Positions 57,000 to 64,000 of a DNA stretch of 64,000 nucleotides are shown here, piece by piece. The DNA lies in contig NW_025335941.1 in the NCBI RefSeq assembly GCF_004798865.1, forward strand, positions 15,080,066 to 15,144,065. Direction: 5' to 3'. Source of the stretch: Varanus komodoensis (taxonomy: Eukaryota > Chordata > Lepidosauria > Squamata > Varanidae). A program made the position numbers and the translations under genes. Positions within the stretch are counted from its first letter, which is position 1; every line of letters begins with the position of its first letter. The notes beneath the pieces are model-generated. The model searched no databases. It was not told the origin of the DNA and saw only the letters and a program-made list of their open reading frames with translations.

Positions 57000-59900
57000 C
57001 TGCAGGTGCTGTTGAGGAGATTCCTGTATGCGCATTTTATATGTTGTGAACTGCTCTGCAGTCGACCTTCCTCTGCGAGCTGGAAAAGGACATTATTTTT
57101 GGACCCGGATCCTGCACCAACCTCAGCCGGCGAGAACGCGGCAGCTGCCTTCGGCGCCTCTCTTGCAGCGCTAGAGCCGGTCACCCGTCCTCTTCCCGTA
57201 CAGCAGGTTGGAGGAGGCGTCGCCTATTAATCAAACCCACGGGATAGAACCCAGAGCCCTAACCATGCATGGAAATCTGATCTTCAAGGTTTGATTTCTA
57301 AAATGGCAGGTGCTGCAGCTTAAGCCTGCGTGAAAATCACTCCTTCACAGGGTTCTGGGTAGCTCAGCCCACATTTTCAGGGTAGGAAGGAACATTTTGC
57401 TTATGCTCAGAGTTGGTCAGAGTTTGAGAATCTGGTTATGCGCCTTAACTCGAATTTAGTTTGCTACGTCTGCAGGGAGAACTTCAGCACGTTCAGCCTC
57501 CGCATCCCACCTCTAAATCATTGAATTTTGTTGTTGTATGTTCTGAGCAAGGGCTGCTTGGAGGAGCAGGCTCCCTTCATCATTGCAGCAGTGACTATCA
57601 AATCCTAAAATGCATGGAGCTACGTCATTGCCCCCCCCCACCGAGAAAAAAAAGCAATCAGACTAAAAACTTGATGGAAGCTGGTGGAGGTAATGTGTAA
57701 TTTTCAGAGGAGAGGCCAGCAGCAATTTTAGAAGTTAAACACCTCCATGACCAAAAAGTACTGAGCTAGGTACATTTCAGTAACTGGGCTGAAGTCCTGT
57801 AGTTCACGGCCTGCTTTGTTAGACACTTATTTTCAGGTCTGCTTTGGCAGATTCTGAATTTTAGTTGATGGCTGATTTGTACTTCGCTTTTCCACAAAGG
57901 CAAATGGAGCTCAAGGCGGCTAACAAACATAAGAAGAAAAACAAGCAGAAACTTTTACATTATACAAAATAATACAAGCAGGGGTATTTAAAACGTAAGT
58001 TGCTGCTCTGCTTCAAGTCTGGTCACCCACATTGCTTGTCATCCAAGTTTCACAGATTTCAGGGAAACTCCTCTACTTACAAACAAATTCAGCAAAATCA
58101 ACAGCGCTTCCGAGGCTTGACTTCCACCGAATGTAAATAAATCTACGAACTACAGTTTGGAACAGAAGCTCGCCTCATGGGAGTCCAGCCTGTGCAAGGA
58201 GCTGCTGGCGTGTGTGTCTAGGTTCTTGAGGCAGCTCGTTCAAGAAAGCATGATTCATACAATCTCAGCCTACTGCAAGATGCTCTGTAAAACCCAAACG
58301 AGCACAGTTTTGCTTGTTATCCGCTCCTGGGCCTGCATTGGATCCACCAGAACTAACGCAGCTAGAGCTGGGCTTTGGAGCAGAAGTCAACATCCAGTCC
58401 AGGGCCCCAAATGACCACCCGGAGTGCAGCCCGAGGCGGAGGCAGCCGCAAAAAGGCTCGCCGTGGGCATGGTGGCCCCGCCATGGACATGCAGAAGCCC
58501 ACCAGGGCTGATGCTGGTCTCTGCAGTCTTCTGCGCATGCGTGCACACAGGTCCTGCTGGCCGCTGCCCAAATGAAAAGACAGGTAGATATATACACGCT
58601 CTTATCTACCTCGTATTGTTAGAGGCAGCAGCCAGCCAGACCTGTGCATGTTTCCAGAGTCTCATCTTCTTAATTCTACTTTAAGTATGCTATTCTTTTG
58701 TGCAAACAAAAGAGTTTTATTCCTAAATCAAATGGAAGGTGGGGTGGTAAACTGCTAGGTGTGTGTTTCACGCCTGGTTGTCAAAAAGGTGGAGGGGCAC
58801 CTCGAGCACTATTACAGGCACAGTCCTGCGCATGTTTCGACAGGGCAAAAGTTCTGCATTCGTCTGCATGTGCAAACAAGCGCAGGATCGCATTTCAGGT
58901 CCAGGGTCTAACACTCTCCAGCTGCACCTCTGTCCAGAGCAAGTGCTGGAGATACGCTGAGATCATGCGGGCGCCCAAGGGCAGGACTCCACCTCTGCAC
59001 CTATGGCTGAAAAATCCCCAGACTACGAACAGACCTGGTGGTGCCTTTTCAAACTAGCTGGTGTCTCGATCGCTTTCTTCCCTGTTTCCATTGTGTTTCC
59101 ACCCTTCGGGCGACATATGCAGCGCAGGTCGTCACAAGGCAGGTGGACACGCAACTTTCAGGTTAGGAATTGATGGCTCTGGACACCCCCCTGGCCTGCC
59201 CCAGTTCCCAGCCTGTGTGCTTAGGACTGACTAAAGAGGGGTGTGATCTAGGATTTATTACAGTATTTGTTTTTCGTATAGATTGGATGATGCTCCAGAG
59301 ACAGTTTACAAACGAAATGAAAGGATGTGCGGCTTACGTAATTCTCCAAAATGCATAATCTATTTTCCGCTCTTGGATGACAATTTCTCACTGTCTTCCT
59401 AGAACATCACACAAAACAATTCTCGGCCTAAAACCCCGCTCCTAAGGCTGAGAATAAAGCCCCCAGGATCCCATGAGCCTCTGGCTGCCTGCAGAGTTAC
59501 TTGGACATAGATCTCAGGATCTGGTTAAGGCCAGAACGTCGAAACTGCTTACTGGGCAGCCCCGCTGAACACAGAAGGACTTGCCTCCCGGCGTGCGTGG
59601 TATCAGGAGGCTGTCCTCCGGGTGGCAAGATGGCCCTTCGAGAATGAATTCGGATCAGGTGACTGTAATGTGACCCCCATTCCCCCTTCACCGAGCCTAG
59701 TCGGATTCAGTGTGTGCAGAACAGTGGTGTCCAATATTGCAAACGGTCTGCTTTAAGCAGGACTAAAATGGCATGTAAACCTTGAAGCCCAATTCTAGGC
59801 ACCTTGATTCCACTATAAATTTCAATTGAACTTAAGGGGATTTGCTTCTCAGAAAACAGCTAAGAACTTCCGTTGCTTTTCCCGTCTCTCTCCATTGCTG

Positions 59901-60059
59901 GTGACGATTCGTCAGTTTCTACTCTTTCTTGCTGAAACCAAAGCACTGTTTGTATTTCTAATAAGTTCCACTAAAGAAATGAACAGAAACTATCATATAA
60001 TTCATTATTTTAATTATTATTATTTAAAAATGTCAACAGTGGATCCTTTTTTGCAACCA
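57000..60059. other. Downstream of OLIG2, no gene seen
   Basis: Unique sequence with moderate CpG content at 57.05-57.22 kb and 58.3-59.0 kb, a LINE/SINE tail trace at 57.9 kb and weak palindromic repeat copies near 59.78-59.85 kb. Frames up to 119 codons have no family resemblance. Confidence 0.4.
57870..57990 (-). repeat. LINE/SINE 3' tail remnant
   Basis: The plus-strand text 'tttgtacttcgcttttccac', 'aaaggcaaatggagctcaag' and 'gcggctaacaaa' resembles the antisense 3' part of the tRNA-type SINEs and L2-like LINEs of this window ('cctacaaagggctcaaggca' at 23.37 kb). The boundary is approximate. Confidence 0.45.
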
Positions 60060-60350
60060 AACAATAAATATTATTTAGCAACTTTTTCGTTTCTTTATTT
60101 TTATATATATATAAAAATAAACAGGTGATAAAAAATTCTCTTGAAGGTGACAGCACTAAGAGAAGAAGAAAAAAGTGGTTATTCAGAAGCTGAGCAGGGG
60201 CTCAGAGTATTGCAACACAAACAACACAGGGAATTCTTGCATGGGCTGTTTTTGGAGACGGGTGAGAAACTGTTAAGTCTGGAGAGAAAAGGGAAGTGTT
60301 ACCCATCCTGAAGAAGAAGAAATGAGACAGGAGGAGAGAGACGGGACCTT

Positions 60351-60440
60351 GAGCTAAAATCCTATGCCCACTTACCTGAGAGTAAGCCCCACTGAACTCA
60401 GTGGAATTTACTTCTGAGAAAACTTGTATAGGATCGCAGG
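60351..60440. mobile_element. Short palindromic element (family A)
   Basis: It starts GAGCTAAAATCCTATGCCCA and ends CTTGTATAGGATCGCAGG. The inner arms 'gagagtaagccccactgaac' and 'tcagtggaatttacttctga' are complementary. It lies in the presumed OLIG2 3' region. Confidence 0.6.
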
Positions 60441-60765
60441 GTTAACCCATTAAAGGTTTTGAAGAACAAGCCCAAGTGACCAGAAAGCTCAAAAGGAACC
60501 CACCTTGCTCCACGTTGGGGAGCGTATGTAATTGTGCCCCCCCCCACAACACCTCAGAAGAAACAACAAACGCACAGCCTTAACTTGAGCCTCGCACACG
60601 CTGTAAACGCCGCAGCTGCGAAACGACCCTGAAGAGCACAGTCTCTCTGTCCAGCCAAGGCTTTCACTCCCTGCGTCCCCAAAGCTGTGATGCCTCCAGA
60701 AATACCTTTGCCCCCACGGCGTTTGGCCGGACGCACATTGGAGTCGGATCTTTAAAAAAACTGCT

Positions 60766-60890
60766 GGGGTGGGATCCAGAATTAGTAGACCCACTGAAAG
60801 CAATGGGGCTCAGATTAGTTGCGACTAACAGAAGTCCCATTGATTCCAATGGGTCTGCTCTACCTATGACTAAACCAAAATCCCACCCCC
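60766..60890. mobile_element. Short palindromic element (family B)
   Basis: It starts GGGTGGGATCCAGAATTAGT, ends CTAAACCAAAATCCCACCCC, and has inner arms 'agacccactgaaagcaatgg' and 'ccattgattccaatgggtct'. Diverged copies lie at 26288-26375, 54965-55062 and 55465-55560. It may be part of the OLIG2 3' UTR. Confidence 0.6.
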
Positions 60891-61659
60891 TAACTTTGGT
60901 TGGGTCAGATTCCTGGTTGGGTCACTTCCACGTAGTGAGTTCGGGTCCGGGCTGTTACTTGGAAGACACCTGAAGCCAGCTGCGCCTGCTCCTGCGATTG
61001 GCATCCGGTAGAAGTAAACTATTCTAAAATCAGCGGGGTTTATTTCCATCAATACTTCCGACCCAATCCTACATCTATAAAGAGGAAGGGAGGCCCTGTG
61101 TAAACACCGAATCCGGTTCTGAGACCACTTCGGTGGCATTTGCTTCCTTACAGCTCCCAACCCTTCGGCACATTTACTTGCAAGTAAACACCATCGATTT
61201 CAAAAGGACAGAGTTCTCACATACGACGTGTGTGATAAACCGGACCCAGGGTTCCCATAGCTCGGTTTGACCAAGGCTGTCAGGACCACTCCCATCCCCA
61301 AGCAATTCGAAGGAAATATTCGAGGGGGGGATAATACTTGGCAGCTTGGGCTCCTCTGGATCGAAAGGCGTGCCTAGCCCCAGTTGCACCCCTTTCTATC
61401 GTTCAAACAACAAAACAAAACCCGAATCGGAGCACACGATTCCGAAGAGCGACACACGTGAGTTTTACACACGACTGGGCCGGAGGCCGGAGTGAGCCGC
61501 GGCAGGGAGCTGGATCCGCGCGCGGCGACATCTCGGCGGGGCTCCGCGCCGGGCACGGGGGGCTCCCCTCCCCGCCGCTTCGCCTCCCGTGCCTCGGACG
61601 CGACCTCCAGTAAGTGCTGGGGCCGAGCTGCGGCGGGGGGAGGCGGTCACTGTTCTTGG

Positions 61660-61691
<32 letters not shown>
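61660..61691. repeat. CGG/CCG triplet repeat, about 10 units, in the presumed OLIG2 3' UTR
   Basis: An uninterrupted GGC/GCG run of about 32 bases lies roughly 100 bases beyond the OLIG2 stop. On the transcript strand it reads CCG repeats. It lies outside the coding frame, so it is not constrained as an amino-acid tract and may vary in length between individuals. Confidence 0.85.
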
Positions 61692-61791
61692 GCGTGAAGC
61701 GGGCGAGGGCTTGTAGGTCCTGGGGGCGGGCTCCCTCCCCAGAGGGGGCCCTGGCCGGGCGCCTCCCGCCGCCCCCCGCGCCCCGCCGCGT

Positions 61792-62748
61792 TCATTTGGC
61801 GTCGCTGGTCAGTCTGGGCAGGCTGGCCGCGTTCATGCTGGAGACGTGGTGGTGCGACGGGGCGGGCACCTGGCACATGCTGCACGGGCAGGGCATGCCG
61901 CTCCAGTGCTGGAAGCTGCTGCCCAGAGGGGCCGAGGCGGCGGCGGCGGCGGCGGCGGCCGCGGCTGCCGCGGCCGCCGCCGCAGCGCTGGAAGGCGACT
62001 TGAGCAGGCCGTGGCTGGGCCGGATGGACGAGAGGCCGCCGGAGCCGGGCAGGGAGGCGCTGGAGACGGCGACCGGCGGCAGGATGGGGTGGTGCACGGC
62101 GTGGGAAGCCGGGTGGCTGGGCAGCGGCGCGGAGTGGCCCACCATGCCGCCCGGGCAGGCGGCGGCGGCGGCGGCGGCGGCCGGGTGGAAGCCGGCGGCG
62201 GCGTGGTGGCCGCCGTAGATCTCGCTGAGCAGGCGCTTCATCTCCTCCAGGGAGTTGGTGAGCATGAGGATGTAGTTCCGCGCCAGCAGCAGCGTGGCGA
62301 TCTTGGAGAGCTTGCGCACCGACGGCCCGTGCGCGTAGGGCATCACCTCGCGCAGCCCGTCCATGGCGATGTTGAGGTCGTGCATGCGCTTGCGCTCGCG
62401 GCTGTTGATCTTCAGGCGCAGCTGCTGCAGCTCCGGCTCCGTCATCTGCTTCTTGTCCTTCTTGGAGGCCGACGACGACGACGACGAGGAGGAGGAGGAG
62501 GACGACGACGACGAGGGCGACTTGAAGGCCAGCTTGTCGACCATCACCACCCCGGCCGCGCTCATGGCGCTGCGCAGCTCCGCGCTCAGCTCGGCCGGGG
62601 AATCGCTGGGCGTCGAGCTGGACACCGCGCCGCCCGCCGCGAAGGCGCCGCCGCCGCCGCCGCCGCTCTTGGCCCTGGCCGACGCGAAGAGCTCATCGGG
62701 CTCCGGGGACGAAGGGCGGCTCGACACCAGGCTCGCGTCCGAGTCCAT
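61792..62748 (-). CDS. OLIG2: Oligodendrocyte transcription factor 2 (bHLH), complete coding exon
   Basis: The product is 318 residues (human about 323). The N-terminus [17 protein letters not shown] and the C-terminus [10 protein letters not shown] are essentially those of mammalian OLIG2. Domains in order: a Ser/Gly-rich N-terminal region, a run of 15 serines (about residues 79-93), the basic helix-loop-helix domain (about 113-175, with [20 protein letters not shown] and the second helix [20 protein letters not shown]), two alanine tracts (8-9 residues near 182, about 17 near 240) and the conserved [12 protein letters not shown] box near the end. OLIG2 is a nuclear E-box-binding repressor that specifies motor neurons and oligodendrocytes. 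The reading frame stays open about 108 codons upstream, but MDSDASL is the family start and a splice acceptor lies just before it, so the start was set at 62748. OLIG1 lies downstream on the same strand. Confidence 0.98.
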   Translation of the reverse strand: MDSDASLVSSRPSSPEPDELFASARAKSGGGGGGAFAAGGAVSSSTPSDSPAELSAELRSAMSAAGVVMVDKLAFKSPSSSSSSSSSSSSSSSASKKDKKQMTEPELQQLRLKINSRERKRMHDLNIAMDGLREVMPYAHGPSVRKLSKIATLLLARNYILMLTNSLEEMKRLLSEIYGGHHAAAGFHPAAAAAAAACPGGMVGHSAPLPSHPASHAVHHPILPPVAVSSASLPGSGGLSSIRPSHGLLKSPSSAAAAAAAAAAAAAAAAASAPLGSSFQHWSGMPCPCSMCQVPAPSHHHVSSMNAASLPRLTSDAK

Positions 62749-62774
62749 GCTGGGCTGGCCCGCGCACCTGGCTG

Positions 62775-62800
62775 CCTGCGGAGGGGAGCAAGAGGACAGG
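62775..62800 (-). promoter_or_regulatory. OLIG2: Splice acceptor before the OLIG2 coding exon
   Basis: Read on the minus strand, a pyrimidine-rich stretch (CCTCTTGCTCCCCTCCGCAG) ends in CAG, with the exon beginning at 62775, only 27 nt before the OLIG2 ATG. Human OLIG2 has a non-coding first exon and an intron that ends just before the coding exon, so this is the expected 3' splice site. A second AG 4 nt further in is a weaker alternative. Exon 1 was not located; it should lie in 63-64 kb or beyond the window. Confidence 0.7.
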
Positions 62801-63009
62801 CGGCCCGCGTCAGACGGGCCACGCCACGCCACGCGCCGCGGCGGCCCCCCCCGCCCCCCGTCGGAGGCGAAGGGCGAAGGGCGAAGGGCTCTGCCTCGCC
62901 TCTCGGCTGCGCTCCTCGCCTCCGGCGCGGCCGACTTCCCGGTCAGCACGGCTCCGAGGCGCACCCCTCGCTTCCGGCGGGGACTTTTGCTCGCCCGACT
63001 ACAGCGCAA

Positions 63010-64000
63010 CCCAGCAAACGTTAGTCTGGATTCATGCCAGCGGACAGCTATGGGAAGGAAATTAAACTCCACGGATTTCAGTGGGATTTAGTCCCGAATT
63101 TGTTTGACTGGATGTGTTAACCAATGTGTTAATGGTGGAATACATTTAAAAAACCCAGCATCCTTAATCCCCAAGAGCTCCCTGTAGGAGGAGGAAATAA
63201 CCACCTGAAGCGGTGGGTTCTAAATCCAATCTTTGATTCCGAAAAAGGGTGATTAACAATGCAATCCCATACTTATCTACCTAGAAGTAAGTACTTTGGA
63301 ATTAAATAAGATTTAGTCCAACATAAGCAGGTGGTGGTTTGTAGTCTAAGAGCCGGCTTAACCGCTTTGTGCGTCCGAGTGCAACCTCCTAGTCAAAAAC
63401 TCAAGACAACCCGGCAAGCGCTGCCTATTCTTTCACGGGCCACACTGCCAAGCAGCAGAAAACAGAATTAAAACTCTCAGCTGCGCACCTACCCACCCCA
63501 TTTCTCTGCCACATTTACACACACCTCCCGGTAGGGTATTCATACCAGAAAGTGTGTCTTACTGGGATCGTGCTGGGAGAAACTTCCTTGCCAAAGCAGG
63601 ATCTTCGCAAGCGGAGAGCAGCTGCAGCTGCGCACCTCGACCACCACAGCCAGCAAGGTATTTTAGAACCGCTGAACGTCGCGGCTTGCGCGTTTTCCTG
63701 CCTCTAAGTCTAGAGTCGATTCCTGAACCGGCCAAAGCTTATTGCGCCCGTGTTTGGGATAATCTTTGAGTTTCCTAAGAAAGGTATCCCACTACAAGGA
63801 TTTTTGGCCGAGAGAGAAGAGAGAGGGGTCTCCACAGGTATCTACCCGGGCCGCCTCCAAGAAAATGAATTTCTCCTTAGTAAAGGAGGGACAAAAAGAG
63901 TTTCCTAGAAGAAATATTTCGCCGCCCATGGGTAATCGACCCTTCCGGGCACTTTCTGCCTTTCCCCTAAGCACACCCGGCCTCTCACGGTTCCCAAATG
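63010..64000 (-). other. OLIG2 upstream region or intron, no exon resolved
   Basis: This stretch precedes the OLIG2 coding exon and should contain the intron and possibly the non-coding first exon. Half-copies of the palindromic repeat lie at about 63040-63105 and 63255-63330. From 63400 onward the sequence is unique, moderately CpG-rich and free of recognisable repeats, which fits promoter or exon 1 sequence. No TATA box or donor site stands out enough to call. Confidence 0.3.

Larger units (their letters stand above)
60060..61791 (-). other. OLIG2: Probable OLIG2 3' UTR and downstream region
   Basis: This stretch follows the OLIG2 stop codon. It holds a CGG triplet run (61660-61691), several short palindromic repeats (60351-60440, 60766-60890) and minus-strand AATAAA candidates at about 61039 and 60090-60095. 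Which poly(A) site is used cannot be decided from sequence alone; the AT-rich block at 60000-60125 is a plausible 3' end and would give a 3' UTR of about 1.7 kb. No other gene is seen. Confidence 0.35.
61480..63010. other. CpG-rich block covering the OLIG2 coding exon
   Basis: CpG density is very high from just after the stop codon to about 260 bases upstream of the start codon, falling to the genomic background near 63.0 kb. The block spans the coding exon, the splice acceptor and the last part of the preceding intron. It explains the many long shadow frames on both strands. Confidence 0.75.

Noticed and set aside
61846-63024. A 392-codon open frame on the plus strand opposite OLIG2
   Set aside because: It is the GC-rich antisense shadow of OLIG2: composition is Arg/Gly/Ala-rich with long simple runs, no family resemblance, and it spans coding exon and intron alike.
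62746-63072. OLIG2 start at 63072 (426-residue protein)
   Set aside because: The first 108 residues have no counterpart in OLIG2, while [10 protein letters not shown] at 62748 is the family N-terminus and follows a splice acceptor.
62363-63091. A 242-codon plus-strand frame opposite OLIG2
   Set aside because: Another antisense shadow; the Asp/Glu runs are the reverse complement of the OLIG2 serine tract.

Overview
The window is vertebrate nuclear DNA, almost certainly from a squamate reptile (lizard or snake). Two intronless coding regions read with confidence, both on the minus strand: OLIG2 (61792-62748) and OLIG1 (28695-29405). They encode the paired oligodendrocyte/motor-neuron bHLH transcription factors. 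OLIG2 lies about 32 kb upstream of OLIG1 in the same orientation, which is the order known from mammals, so the window is the reverse complement of the usual display of this locus. The squamate assignment rests on the repeats: Bov-B/RTE LINEs, a SINE whose 3' end matches the Sauria/Bov-B type, CR1 and L2-like LINEs, tRNA-derived SINEs and many short palindromic elements.

Layout. 1-28 kb lies downstream of OLIG1 and holds no host gene I can support. It carries two hAT-like elements sharing one target site (2537-3082). It also carries a nearly full-length but decayed Bov-B LINE (about 14080-19996), split by a younger L2/CR1-type LINE of about 2.9 kb (15927-18874). A second, antisense copy of that LINE (22935-24066) is itself split by a SINE. 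CR1-like pieces lie at 4.7, 11.9, 12.2 and 27.5-28.3 kb. 28.4-29.8 kb is the CpG-rich OLIG1 gene and its promoter. 30-61 kb is the OLIG1-OLIG2 intergenic region: a Sauria SINE with a clear target duplication (30980-31327), three tRNA-type SINEs, CR1 fragments, an L1 fragment (45240-46220), a Bov-B 3' end (49365-49672), a 100-N assembly gap (34750-34849) and several unique AT-rich blocks that could be enhancers. A CpG-dense island without a recognisable gene lies at about 55.5-56.4 kb. 61.5-63.1 kb is the OLIG2 coding exon with a good splice acceptor 27 nt before the start codon; the rest, to 64 kb, is its upstream region.

How it works together. OLIG1 and OLIG2 act in the neural tube and oligodendrocyte lineage and share enhancers in mammals, so the intergenic interval is expected to be regulatory. 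The sequence shows large blocks without recognisable repeats among many small insertions, which fits that expectation, but conservation could not be measured here. No new coding system was found. The observations most worth following are an unrecognised repeat of about 370 bp present twice with matching internal spacing (37731-38102 and 53814-54184), the orphan CpG island, and an uninterrupted nine-histidine run in OLIG1.
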